Below are positions 36,409-44,940 of a stretch of 64,000 bases of DNA, in pieces. Each line of letters opens with the position of its first letter. Position 1 is the first letter of the stretch. The position numbers were made by a program, and so were the translations under genes. The notes under the pieces are model-generated. The model was not told where the DNA came from, made no database searches, and saw only the letters and a program-made list of their open reading frames with translations. This DNA comes from Streptococcus salivarius. GTDB lineage: Bacteria; Bacillota; Bacilli; Lactobacillales; Streptococcaceae. The stretch covers positions 772,001 through 836,000 of the forward strand of contig NZ_CP009913.1 in assembly GCF_000785515.1 (NCBI RefSeq), given 5' to 3'.

Positions 36409-38010
36409 ATGGAAACAACACAAACTTCCCAGTCGCTCTACCAAGCCCTGTGGAACTCAGCGGATGTGCTCCGCTCTAAGATGGATGCCAACGATTACAA
36501 GTCCTATCTTTTGGGTATGGTCTTTTACAAGTATTTGTCGGACAAGATGCTCTTTTTCGTGGCAGAGACCATGGAGGAAGAGACAGAAAGCTTGGAGGAG
36601 GCACTGGCAGTCTATCGTAAATACTATGAGGATGAGGAGACTCACGAGGACCTCTTGGCGGTTATCACTGATGAGATGAGCTATGCCATTCATCCTGACT
36701 TGACCTTTACGGCCTTGGTGGAGCGAGTGAATGATGGAAGCTTCCAGCTAGAGGACTTGGCTCAGGGTTTCCGTGATATTGAGCAGAGTGACGAGCTTTA
36801 TGAAAATCTTTTTGAAGACATCGACCTCTACTCTAAGAAACTTGGGGCGACTCCTCAAAAGCAGAACCAGACGGTTGCGGCTGTGATGAAAGAGTTGGCT
36901 GTCTTAGATGTGGCAGGTCATGCTGGTGACATGCTTGGTGATGCTTACGAGTACTTGATTGGTCAGTTTGCGACGGATTCGGGTAAGAAAGCTGGTGAGT
37001 TCTATACACCGCAACCTGTTGCCAAACTCATGACCCAGATTGCCTTTTTAGGTCGTGAGGACAAGCAAGGCTTTACCCTCTACGATGCGACAATGGGGTC
37101 AGGCTCGCTCTTGCTTAATGCCAAACGTTATTCACGTCAACCCCAGACCGTGGTTTACTTTGGTCAAGAGTTGAATACCTCAACTTATAACCTGGCACGT
37201 ATGAACATGATTCTGCATGGTGTGCCGATTGAAAATCAGTTTTTGCACAACGCTGATACCTTGGACGAGGATTGGCCAACTCAAGAGCCAACTAACTTTG
37301 ATGGTGTTCTCATGAACCCACCTTATTCAGCCAAGTGGTCTGCTAGCTCAGGATTCATGGATGATCCTCGATTCTCACCATTTGGGAAACTAGCTCCTAA
37401 GTCTAAGGCTGATTTTGCCTTTCTCTTGCATGGTTACTATCACTTGAAACAAGACAATGGTGTTATGGCCATCGTCCTACCTCATGGGGTGCTCTTCCGT
37501 GGTAATGCCGAAGGGACTATTCGTAAGGCTTTGTTAGAAGAAGGTGCTATTGATACGGTTATCGGTCTGCCTGCTAATATTTTCTTTAACACAAGTATTC
37601 CGACGACGGTTATCATTCTGAAAAAGAACCGCACCAATCGTGATGTTTACTTTATCGATGCCTCTAAGGAGTTTGATAAGGGGAAAAATCAGAACATCAT
37701 GACGGATGCCCATATTGAGAAGATTCTCAATGCCTATAAGAGCCGTGAGGATATGGACAAGTTCGCCCATCTGGCTAGCTTTGAAGAGATTGTGGAAAAT
37801 GACTACAACCTTAATATTCCTCGTTATGTGGATACCTTTGAGGAAGAAGAAGTGGAGCCCTTGACAGAGATTGTGGCTAAGATTAATCAGACTAATGCGA
37901 CGATTGAAAGTCAGACAGCGTCCCTTCTTGACATGCTTGGCCAACTTCATGGAACGACACCAGAAGCAGACGAAGAACTCAAGGCTTTTGTGGAAGCATT
38001 TAAGGGCTAG
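36409..38010 (+). CDS. hsdM: Type I restriction enzyme methylase subunit
   Basis: 533 residues. N-terminal helical domain (~1-140), then N6-adenine methyltransferase: AdoMet motif I in LYDATMGSGSLLL, catalytic NPPY at 303-306 (VLMNPPYSAKW). The gene is host-like in base composition. It sits last in the operon, after the ATPase-DUF4435 gene, instead of the more usual place beside hsdS. Confidence 0.96.
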   Translation: METTQTSQSLYQALWNSADVLRSKMDANDYKSYLLGMVFYKYLSDKMLFFVAETMEEETESLEEALAVYRKYYEDEETHEDLLAVITDEMSYAIHPDLTFTALVERVNDGSFQLEDLAQGFRDIEQSDELYENLFEDIDLYSKKLGATPQKQNQTVAAVMKELAVLDVAGHAGDMLGDAYEYLIGQFATDSGKKAGEFYTPQPVAKLMTQIAFLGREDKQGFTLYDATMGSGSLLLNAKRYSRQPQTVVYFGQELNTSTYNLARMNMILHGVPIENQFLHNADTLDEDWPTQEPTNFDGVLMNPPYSAKWSASSGFMDDPRFSPFGKLAPKSKADFAFLLHGYYHLKQDNGVMAIVLPHGVLFRGNAEGTIRKALLEEGAIDTVIGLPANIFFNTSIPTTVIILKKNRTNRDVYFIDASKEFDKGKNQNIMTDAHIEKILNAYKSREDMDKFAHLASFEEIVENDYNLNIPRYVDTFEEEEVEPLTEIVAKINQTNATIESQTASLLDMLGQLHGTTPEADEELKAFVEAFKG

Positions 38011-38049
38011 TTGCAAGCTTTCATTTGCTTTTTCCGAATAGATAGAAGT

Positions 38050-38075
38050 AGAGGGGCCAACCCTCTATTTTTCTT
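38050..38075 (+). terminator. Terminator of the type I R-M operon
   Basis: AGAGGG (38050-38055) pairs with CCCTCT (38061-38066), followed by ATTTTTCTT. Confidence 0.75.
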
Positions 38076-38087
38076 AAGGAGAAGTAG

Positions 38088-38999
38088 ATGGAAAAAAGAC
38101 ACAAGCATGTCTCACCGACCCTGGATATCATGGCTAAGAAGATTTTTAGCCTGCCTGAGGTGACGGTGGCATTTATTCGAGATATTTTGGATTTGGATGT
38201 TGTGGATGCTCAGATTTTGGAGGGGACACAGCTTCATAAAAAGGACTTTGATGAGGATGAGCTCTTTTCAACCTCGGTGGATGTTCGAGCCAAGTTGAAT
38301 GATGGAACCGAGGTTATCATTGAGATTCAGGTGCGTAAGCAGCATTATTTTCTCAATCGTTTTCATTATTATTTGGCTAACCAGCTAGTAGAAAATGTGC
38401 AACACTTACGTCAACAAGGGCAGACGCATAAGATGTATGAGCAGATGGAGCCGGTCTATGGTATTGCTATCTTGGAGAAGACCTTGTTGCCAGATGAGGA
38501 GTCCCCGATTAATACTTATTGGATGGCCAATAGTAGGACGGGGAGGCCTTTGAATGCTTACTATAAGGATGGGAAACAGCAGAACCTTCTTCAGATTGCC
38601 TTTTTAGAGTTGGATAAGTATAATAAAGATAAGCATATTAGGGATGAAGGGCGGCAGTGGCTAGAGTTCTTTGGAAATCTCCCATTTTCAATGGCACCTA
38701 GTCACGCGGTCACGCATGCCGATTCATTACTGGATTCATCCAGCTGGACACAGGAGGAAAAGGCGATGATTGATGAACGCATACGTATTCAAGAAAATTA
38801 TGACATGACCATGGAAACAGCAATTGATGAAGCGCGTGAAGAAGGTATAGAGAAAGGGTTAGAGCAGGGACTAGAGCGAGGTCGTTATGAGGGACAACTA
38901 GAAATGATTCGTAAGATGCTGTCAAAAGGCCTATCTCTAGAAGTTGTCTCAGATGTGACTGGTCTATCGCTTGAAGAATTAGATGGTTTGTTATCGTAA
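38088..38999 (+). CDS. Rpn-family nuclease (PD-(D/E)XK transposase/defence)
   Basis: 303 residues. The N-terminal ~220 form a PD-(D/E)XK nuclease: D65 in STSVDVRAKL, E79-x-Q81 in IEIQVRKQHYF. The last ~75 are a charged helix (AREEGIEKGLEQGLERGRYE) and a small HTH-like end (LSLEVVSDVTGLSLEELDGL). AAGGAG ribosome site. In E. coli, Rpn proteins are antiphage DNases held in check by a small protein from an internal start in the same frame; such a start is seen here at 38766. Lies directly after the hsd terminator. Confidence 0.88.
   Translation: MEKRHKHVSPTLDIMAKKIFSLPEVTVAFIRDILDLDVVDAQILEGTQLHKKDFDEDELFSTSVDVRAKLNDGTEVIIEIQVRKQHYFLNRFHYYLANQLVENVQHLRQQGQTHKMYEQMEPVYGIAILEKTLLPDEESPINTYWMANSRTGRPLNAYYKDGKQQNLLQIAFLELDKYNKDKHIRDEGRQWLEFFGNLPFSMAPSHAVTHADSLLDSSSWTQEEKAMIDERIRIQENYDMTMETAIDEAREEGIEKGLEQGLERGRYEGQLEMIRKMLSKGLSLEVVSDVTGLSLEELDGLLS
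38752..38757 (+). promoter_or_regulatory. Internal Shine-Dalgarno within rpn
   Basis: A perfect AGGAGG, 8 nt before the in-frame ATG at 38766. The same AGGAGG-N8-ATG is copied at 39012-39028. Confidence 0.75.
38766..38999 (+). CDS. Intragenic small Rpn protein (RpnS-like)
   Basis: 77 residues, in frame with the long gene (codon 227), starting MIDERIRIQENYDMTMETAI. It has its own optimal Shine-Dalgarno. In the E. coli Rpn family such an internally started C-terminal protein acts as the antitoxin of the full nuclease. Existence here is inferred from the ribosome site and from the stand-alone copy downstream. Confidence 0.65.
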   Translation: MIDERIRIQENYDMTMETAIDEAREEGIEKGLEQGLERGRYEGQLEMIRKMLSKGLSLEVVSDVTGLSLEELDGLLS

Positions 39000-39025
39000 G
39001 AGCCAACCGATAGGAGGAAAAGGCG

Positions 39026-39235
39026 ATGATTGATGAACGCATACGTATTCAAGAAAATTATGACATGACTATGGAGACAGCAATTGATGAAGCGCGTGAA
39101 GAAGGTTTGGAACGAGGTCGTCATGAGGAGCGTTTAGAGTTGATTCGTAAGATGCTCTCAAAAGGCTTATCTCTAGAAGTGGTATCAGATGTGACTGGTC
39201 TGTCGCTTGAAGAACTAGAGGCAATGTTATCGTAA
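39026..39235 (+). CDS. Stand-alone copy of the rpn 3' end (RpnS-like)
   Basis: 69 residues, nearly identical to the internal small protein of the gene before it, but eight residues shorter in the helical linker (EEGLERGRHEERLELIRKML). It keeps AGGAGG-N8-ATG. It arose by tandem duplication of 38752-38999 and is still open with mostly silent or conservative changes, so it is probably selected. Likely a second antitoxin or immunity copy. Confidence 0.72.
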   Translation: MIDERIRIQENYDMTMETAIDEAREEGLERGRHEERLELIRKMLSKGLSLEVVSDVTGLSLEELEAMLS

Positions 39236-39269
39236 AATCTAGTTAGGTTAGTTATTTTTTTGAAAAATC

Positions 39270-39297
39270 AGAGACAGATTATTGTCTCTTTTTTTTA
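39270..39297 (+). terminator. Terminator after the rpn locus
   Basis: AGAGACA (39270-39276) pairs with TGTCTCT (39283-39289), then a run of T. Confidence 0.85.
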
Positions 39298-39741
39298 TTT
39301 TTGGGTGTTTAACATTTGTAATACTAAAACATTCGGAAAATAATACTTTGAAGCGGAAAATTAAAAAAGACTGTCAAACGTTTGACAGAAATCTGAGAAA
39401 ACAGATTTAAAACATTTTGATAGTTTTGGCCGATAACTCTTGCTAAATAAGCCTTTATGGAAATTTAGAGTCTTTTCTTTCTTACACGTGAAAGAAATCA
39501 CCTTTTTGTGCGACATTTTTAGACTATAATTTAGACGTGAATGACTGAACTTTCTAATATGACAATTTTGTTAAGGCCTTGTTAAAATGGATAGCCTAGC
39601 CTTTTTTTTTACTTTTTCATCCCTTATAATTTACTTTGGTTTGTTTTTAATAAGAAAAACAACAGCATTATTAACAATATTTAATATGAGGGAATCTTTA
39701 TTTTCTTTCAAAGGACGGCTTGGTCCTAAGATAGAGAGATT
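39298..39741 (+). promoter_or_regulatory. Long non-coding upstream region of the glucanase gene
   Basis: About 440 bp without a gene. It holds a perfect 18-bp palindrome CTGTCAAACGTTTGACAG (39371-39388) that resembles LacI/GalR-family operators with an AAACGTTT core, a TATAAT at 39535-39540, and AAGGC/GCCTT followed by nine T at about 39575-39610, a possible attenuator. Confidence 0.45.
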
Positions 39742-42700
39742 GTGAAAAAAAGTATCAGGAGAATAGACTTGTTTAAAGAAAGAAAAACGAAACCAAAGTA
39801 CAGCATCCGTAAATATTCCATTGGGGCAGCATCAGCTTTGATTGGCTTTATGGCTCTTGCCAATGGGCAAGCAGCTCAGGCTGATGAGGCACAATCGATT
39901 GGTGATTTGACTGATGCCTCAAATCAGGCACAGACACCTCAAACAGCCTCAAGGGCACAAGTGGCGACTTCCGAACCAGCATCAGTTGAGACTGTGCAAG
40001 CGTCACAGCCTGCTAATATTGCTCCAGTTCAGCCTCAGGTAACAACTGTTCAAGCAGCTGAACAGACTCCGACCATTGATCAATTGGTTGAGGCAAGCAA
40101 CCCTCAAACTCAAGAAACTTCAGCAAATGTCTTAACCAATGCGACTGAGGACCAAGGTCAAGCCAAGGAGTACAGCACAGATGGTTACGGTGCAAAAATG
40201 CCTTATACGACTCATGAGGCAGAAAATGCAAGTGTTGAAAATGGAGCTACAATTCAACAGTCAACGGACATGGAATCTACGGCTGTGGAAGCGACTAACC
40301 AAACTTATGTTGAGCTTCCTAAAAAGGATGCGGCAGTTACTTTTAATGTCACTGAGCCAGCCAATGCTTTGAATGTCCGTTATACAATACCTGATGGTGC
40401 ATCAGGTCAGTTGGATGTGCAGGTCAATGGTTCAAGCGTTGGTAATCTTGATTTGTCATCTCACTCAGCATGGCAGTACCTTAAAGGGGACCATGAGTAT
40501 GATCAAGCCATTGATGGTTCCAGTGCACGTTTTCGTTTTGATGAGACACGTCTTCTCCTAAAGGATATCCAATTGAAATCTGGAGATAAGATTTCTCTAG
40601 TTAAGAAGAAAGATGACAATGTCCCTTACGGTATTGACTTTATTGAGCTAGAACAGGCTCCAGTGCCTGTTGCCCAAGGTGAAAATAGTATCAGTATCTT
40701 GGATAAGGGTGCATCTGCCAATGATGATAGTGATGACACTGCTGCCCTACTTGCGGCTGTGGAAGAAGCTAAAGCCAGCGGAAAATCTGTCTATATTCCA
40801 GAAGGATGTTTCAATTTTGACAAACAGGTTAATATCGAAGCTGATAATCTAAAAATCTCAGGTGCCGGTGTTTGGCATACGCAACTACACTTTACAAGTG
40901 ACAAACGCTATGGTGGTGGTATTGTCTTCGGTCATAATAGTAATGGCATTGAGTTGAGCAATCTTTACATGGATTCCAACTTGACGTCTCGTTATAACGA
41001 GGATGCACAGTACAAGGCTATTTCGGGAACACTTGGTAAGGATTCGAAAATTCACGACATCTGGGTTCAGCACTTTGAAGTCGGTATGTGGATTGGAGAC
41101 TACGACCAGACGGGGAATATGAAGTATACGGACGGTCTTGTTGTTGAAAATGCTCGTATCCGTAATAACTTAGCTGATGGTATTAACTTTGCTCAAGGGA
41201 CCAAGAATTCAACAGTTAAAAACTCTAATATCCGTGGGAATGGTGATGATGGTTTAGCTATCTGGTCAAGTATTTCAGATGGTACAAATGCCGCAGCTGA
41301 GGAAAATAATAAATTCCTCAACAACACCATTGAATCAGGCTGGCGTGCGGCTGGTATCGGTATTTTTGGTGGTAAGGGGCATGAAATCTCAGGAAACCTC
41401 ATCAAGGACGTCTTTGCTGGAGCAGGTATCCGTGTAAACACTGTCTTTGCAGGTCACAATTTTGACCTCAATGATTCTGGAATTAAGATTCATGACAATA
41501 CCATTCTACGTTCAGGGACAACTAATGACCTCTATAAGCTCCATCGTGGTGCCATTGATTTCCAACAAGTTCGTGGAACAATCAAGAATGTCGATGTCTA
41601 TGATAATAAACTATTGAATACCTTGGCTGAGCCGGTGATTACCAAAAACTTTGAGATGGGTGACAATGGTAATGGAGAAATCCGTTTATCTAATAATACG
41701 ATTGACAATAAGGCGACGATTGTTGGGGCTGTCTCAGCAGTTTCTCCAACAAAACCTGAACCAAAGCCTGTCAATAATCCAGTCTCCGAGACTTCAGTTT
41801 CTGAAGCACTGAAGAGTGAAGCAAGTTCAAGCACTCCAGTTTCTGAAGCCTCAACTAGTGAAGTGATCTCAGAGTCTTCAGTTTCAGAAACACCAAAGAG
41901 TGAGGCAGGTTCAAGTACTCCAGTTTCTGAAGCATCAACTAGTGAAGTAGTTTCTGAGACTTCAGCATCAGAAACACCAAATAGTGAGGCAAGTTCAAGT
42001 ACTCCAGTTTCTGAAGTATCAAACAGTGAAGTAATTTCCGAGACTTCAGTTTCTGAAGCACCGAAGAGTGAGGCAGGTTCAAGCACTCCAGTTTCTGAAG
42101 CCTCAACTAGTGAAGTAATTTCTGAAACTTCAGCATCAGAAATACCGAAAAGTGAAGCAACTTCAAGCGCCCCAGTTTCCGAAGCATTGACTAGTGAGGA
42201 AAGTTCAACAGACCCAGTTTCCGAAGTATCTAACAGTGAGGTAATTTCCGAGACTTCAGTTTCAGAAACACCAAAGAGTGAGGTAGGTTCAAGCACTCCA
42301 GTTTCTGAAGCATCAACTAGTGAAGTAATTTCTGAAACTTCAGCATCAGAAACACCAAAGAGTGAGGTAGGTTCAAGCACTCCAGTTTCTGAAGTATCTA
42401 ACAGTGAAGTGATCTCCGAGACATCAGTTTCAGAAACACCAAATAGTGAGGCAAGCTCAACCGCTCCAGCCTCTGAGTCACCAAAGAATGAGGAAACTTC
42501 AGTAGCTTCATCTACTAGTCAGGTTGACGTAGCAATTACTTCTGATAGCCCAGAGAAATCTCCAACTTCAGAAAGCACACAAAAAGATCCGATAAGTGAG
42601 GTTTCTTCAGAAGTTATTGAAAAAGGTTCAACAAGTCAGGTTGATGTCAAAGTTTCTGAATCTCCAACAATAGCACGTAGATCTGAAGTTGTCAGCATCT

Positions 42701-43149
42701 CACCAAATAGTCAGGTCGCTTATAACAATGACCTAAAAATCTCTGTAACAAGCAGTCAGCTCGCCTCAGAAGCTATTCGCTATAATTCTCTTTTGAATGA
42801 GAAGTCTGTGGATATGATTGCAAGTAAAGTTATGGCGGTTATGGCCTCTGAAACATTAGCCTCAGAAGCGGCATCACTTACAAGCTCTGAAGGTGTTGCC
42901 AAAGAGATTAGCAGTGATTTGTCAGAATTGGCGGAAAGCAAGAAGGATGACACACCTAAGAATGTCGCTCGTATTGATAAAGCAACTGAGGCAAAACAGG
43001 TGGCCAAGAGTTCTGAAAGCCAAGCTAGCACTTCAAAAGAAAAAGGTAAGTCTAATACGACAACGGTCTTCCTTCTTGTCGGAGTTGCTGCAGCACTAAG
43101 TATATCTACAGTTTACCTTACAAAACAAGGTAAAAAAGCAGGTAAATAG
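39742..43149 (+). CDS. YSIRK surface protein: GH87-like alpha-glucanase with Ser-rich repeats
   Basis: 1135 residues from GTG (weak GAGAG site). YSIRK-type signal peptide (KYSIRKYSIGAASALIGFMA); disordered region to ~145; carbohydrate-binding-like beta domain (~150-310); right-handed beta-helix (~320-665) beginning ISILDKGASANDDSDDTAAL and carrying NLADGINFAQG and NGDDGLAIWSS, as in GH87 mutanases/mycodextranases, whose active-site Asp residues lie there. Then eight ~28-residue repeats (SETSVSETPKSE-type), another Ser-rich part and a hydrophobic anchor with basic tail (TTTVFLLVGVAAALSISTVY). No LPXTG is visible. Likely degrades plaque alpha-glucans. Confidence 0.8.
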   Translation: MKKSIRRIDLFKERKTKPKYSIRKYSIGAASALIGFMALANGQAAQADEAQSIGDLTDASNQAQTPQTASRAQVATSEPASVETVQASQPANIAPVQPQVTTVQAAEQTPTIDQLVEASNPQTQETSANVLTNATEDQGQAKEYSTDGYGAKMPYTTHEAENASVENGATIQQSTDMESTAVEATNQTYVELPKKDAAVTFNVTEPANALNVRYTIPDGASGQLDVQVNGSSVGNLDLSSHSAWQYLKGDHEYDQAIDGSSARFRFDETRLLLKDIQLKSGDKISLVKKKDDNVPYGIDFIELEQAPVPVAQGENSISILDKGASANDDSDDTAALLAAVEEAKASGKSVYIPEGCFNFDKQVNIEADNLKISGAGVWHTQLHFTSDKRYGGGIVFGHNSNGIELSNLYMDSNLTSRYNEDAQYKAISGTLGKDSKIHDIWVQHFEVGMWIGDYDQTGNMKYTDGLVVENARIRNNLADGINFAQGTKNSTVKNSNIRGNGDDGLAIWSSISDGTNAAAEENNKFLNNTIESGWRAAGIGIFGGKGHEISGNLIKDVFAGAGIRVNTVFAGHNFDLNDSGIKIHDNTILRSGTTNDLYKLHRGAIDFQQVRGTIKNVDVYDNKLLNTLAEPVITKNFEMGDNGNGEIRLSNNTIDNKATIVGAVSAVSPTKPEPKPVNNPVSETSVSEALKSEASSSTPVSEASTSEVISESSVSETPKSEAGSSTPVSEASTSEVVSETSASETPNSEASSSTPVSEVSNSEVISETSVSEAPKSEAGSSTPVSEASTSEVISETSASEIPKSEATSSAPVSEALTSEESSTDPVSEVSNSEVISETSVSETPKSEVGSSTPVSEASTSEVISETSASETPKSEVGSSTPVSEVSNSEVISETSVSETPNSEASSTAPASESPKNEETSVASSTSQVDVAITSDSPEKSPTSESTQKDPISEVSSEVIEKGSTSQVDVKVSESPTIARRSEVVSISPNSQVAYNNDLKISVTSSQLASEAIRYNSLLNEKSVDMIASKVMAVMASETLASEAASLTSSEGVAKEISSDLSELAESKKDDTPKNVARIDKATEAKQVAKSSESQASTSKEKGKSNTTTVFLLVGVAAALSISTVYLTKQGKKAGK
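41785..42498 (+). repeat. 84-nt tandem coding repeats
   Basis: Eight imperfect units of 84 nt (28 codons), each starting near TCxGAGACTTCAG; the fifth has a 42-nt insertion. They encode the Ser/Glu-rich stalk between the glucanase domain and the C-terminal part, and are a likely site of length variation. Confidence 0.85.
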
Positions 43150-43160
43150 TAGGTAAGAAG

Positions 43161-43184
43161 CATCCATTAAAATGGGTGTTTTTT
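43161..43184 (+). terminator. Terminator after the glucanase gene
   Basis: CATCCATT pairs with AATGGGTG (one G-T) and is followed by six T. Confidence 0.75.
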
Positions 43185-43188
43185 ATCT

Positions 43189-43278
43189 ATGCCAAAAAAT
43201 ACCAAGAAAACAAATGTCGTTACAATGACAGAAGCAGATGCCCTAGCCCAAGGTAAACGACACACGTCTAAAGAGTAA
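43189..43278 (+). CDS. Possible 29-residue small protein
   Basis: ATG at 43189 to TAA at 43278: MPKNTKKTNVVTMTEADALA then QGKRHTSKE. Directly followed by a strong terminator, so the stretch is the 3' end of a transcript. There is no clear Shine-Dalgarno and the start overlaps the preceding terminator's end. It may be a real short basic peptide or the tail of a lost gene. Confidence 0.35.
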   Translation: MPKNTKKTNVVTMTEADALAQGKRHTSKE

Positions 43279-43286
43279 TACAAAAG

Positions 43287-43311
43287 CTGGACATCTTGTC
43301 CAGTTTTTTTT
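43287..43311 (+). terminator. Strong intrinsic terminator
   Basis: CTGGACA (43287-43293) pairs with TGTCCAG (43297-43303), then eight T. Confidence 0.85.
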
Positions 43312-43427
43312 GTAAAACGACTCACATTTTACCACTTTTATCTGAAAATTTGATATACTGAGACTATCAAAGATACTTGAAAGAGAGGTTAATTGACTCT
43401 TTTTCAGTACAAGAAAGGAATAAAAAT

Positions 43428-43988
43428 ATGATTTGGATTATTATTGCCATTATCGTTGTTCTTGTAATTTTTGTTATTGCAAGTTATAACGGCTTGGTTA
43501 AAAGCCGTATGCAGACTAAGGAGGCATGGAGTCAAATTGATGTTCAATTGAAACGTCGTAATGACCTTCTTCCTAACTTGATTGAGACTGTTAAGGGATA
43601 TGCAAAATACGAAGGTTCAACGCTTGAAAAAGTAGCAGAACTTCGTAATCAAGTAGCAGCTGCGACTTCACCAGCAGAGGCTATGCGTGCTAGTGATGAA
43701 TTGACACGCCAGGTTTCTGGAATCTTTGCGGTAGCTGAAAGTTACCCTGACCTTAAGGCTAGTGCAAACTTCAGCCAGCTTCAAGAAGAGTTGACGAACA
43801 CTGAAAACAAAATTGCCTATTCACGTCAACTTTATAACAGTGTGACAAGTAACTACAATGTGAAATTGGAAACATTCCCAAGCAATGTTATTGCTAAAAT
43901 GTTTAGCTTTAAGGCTGCTGAATTCCTTGAAACACCTGAAGAAGAAAAAGCTGTTCCTAAGGTTGATTTCAGTGGACTAGGTAACTAA
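43428..43988 (+). CDS. LemA family protein
   Basis: 186 residues from the ATG at 43428 (AAAGGA upstream); an open frame to 43377 is not supported. One N-terminal membrane segment ([20 protein letters not shown]), then helical LemA sequence ([37 protein letters not shown]). The tight pairing with htpX one base downstream is conserved in streptococci; the two probably work together at the membrane in protein quality control. Confidence 0.92.
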   Translation: MIWIIIAIIVVLVIFVIASYNGLVKSRMQTKEAWSQIDVQLKRRNDLLPNLIETVKGYAKYEGSTLEKVAELRNQVAAATSPAEAMRASDELTRQVSGIFAVAESYPDLKASANFSQLQEELTNTENKIAYSRQLYNSVTSNYNVKLETFPSNVIAKMFSFKAAEFLETPEEEKAVPKVDFSGLGN

Positions 43989-43989
43989 T

Positions 43990-44889
43990 ATGTTATTTGA
44001 TCAGATTGCTCGAAATAAGAGAAAGACTTGGCTTTTGCTCCTGGTCTTTTTCCTCTTGTTGGGCCTTGTTGGTTACGGTGTCGGCTATCTTTGGTTAGGT
44101 TCAGGCTTCGGTGGTTTGATTCTTGCTCTAGTTATCGGTTTTATCTATGCCGTTACCATGATTTTCCAATCAACCAATGTCGTTATGGCTATGAATGGTG
44201 CACGAGAGGTTGATGAACAAACCGCTCCAAACCTTTATCATGTGGTTGAAGATATGGCTATGGTGGCACAAATACCGATGCCACGTGTCTTTATTGTCGA
44301 TGATCCTTCAATGAATGCTTTTGCGACGGGGTCTAGCCCTAAAAATGCTGCTGTGGCTGCTACGACAGGTCTTCTTGCAGTTATGAATCGTGAGGAACTT
44401 GAAGGGGTCATAGGGCACGAAGTCAGCCATATTCGTAACTATGACATCCGTATTTCGACTATTGCAGTAGCCTTGGCATCTGCGATCACCATGCTAGCTG
44501 GTATGGCTCGCAATATGATGTTCTGGGGTGGAGGCCGTCGTCGTAATGATGATGATCGTAATGGAAGTAGTGGCTTGGAGATTATTCTTCTCATTATTTC
44601 CTTGATTGCCATTATCCTTGCGCCTTTGGCAGCTACCCTGGTTCAGCTGGCTATTTCTCGTCAGCGTGAATTTCTAGCTGATGCTTCTAGCGTCGAATTG
44701 ACACGTAACCCACAAGGTATGATTAATGCTCTTCTTAAACTTGATCATAGTGAACCGATGAAACATCACGTAGATGATGCTAGCGCAGCTCTCTATATCA
44801 ATGATCCTAAAAAGGAATCTGGTTTGCAGAAGCTCTTTTATACGCACCCACCGATTTCAGAACGGGTGGAACGCTTGAAACAAATGTAA
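43990..44889 (+). CDS. htpX: M48 zinc metalloprotease HtpX
   Basis: 299 residues, about four membrane segments. Zinc site HEVSH in [15 protein letters not shown] at ~residue 140, third ligand Glu in [15 protein letters not shown]. Degrades misfolded membrane proteins. Operon with lemA. Confidence 0.93.
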   Translation: MLFDQIARNKRKTWLLLLVFFLLLGLVGYGVGYLWLGSGFGGLILALVIGFIYAVTMIFQSTNVVMAMNGAREVDEQTAPNLYHVVEDMAMVAQIPMPRVFIVDDPSMNAFATGSSPKNAAVAATTGLLAVMNREELEGVIGHEVSHIRNYDIRISTIAVALASAITMLAGMARNMMFWGGGRRRNDDDRNGSSGLEIILLIISLIAIILAPLAATLVQLAISRQREFLADASSVELTRNPQGMINALLKLDHSEPMKHHVDDASAALYINDPKKESGLQKLFYTHPPISERVERLKQM

Positions 44890-44940
44890 AAAAAGTGAGA
44901 CTGATGACACTTCTAAGGGTGTTTATCAGCCTCGCTTTTT
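44886..44940. terminator. Bidirectional terminator between htpX and the DtxR-family gene
   Basis: AAAAGTGAG...CTCGCTTTT with an inner stem CTGATGACAC/GTGTTTATCAG; T runs on both sides. Confidence 0.8.

Noticed and set aside
39371..39388. CcpA cre site
   Set aside because: The palindrome is two bases longer between halves than a cre; a LacI/GalR-type operator fits better.
41598..42380. 260-codon open frame antisense to the glucanase repeats
   Set aside because: It mirrors the 84-nt Ser-rich repeats of the + strand gene; repeats commonly keep the opposite strand open. No ribosome site or recognisable domain.
41785..42498. Regularly spaced repeats as a CRISPR array
   Set aside because: Units are contiguous 84-nt coding repeats without unique spacers, and no cas gene is nearby.
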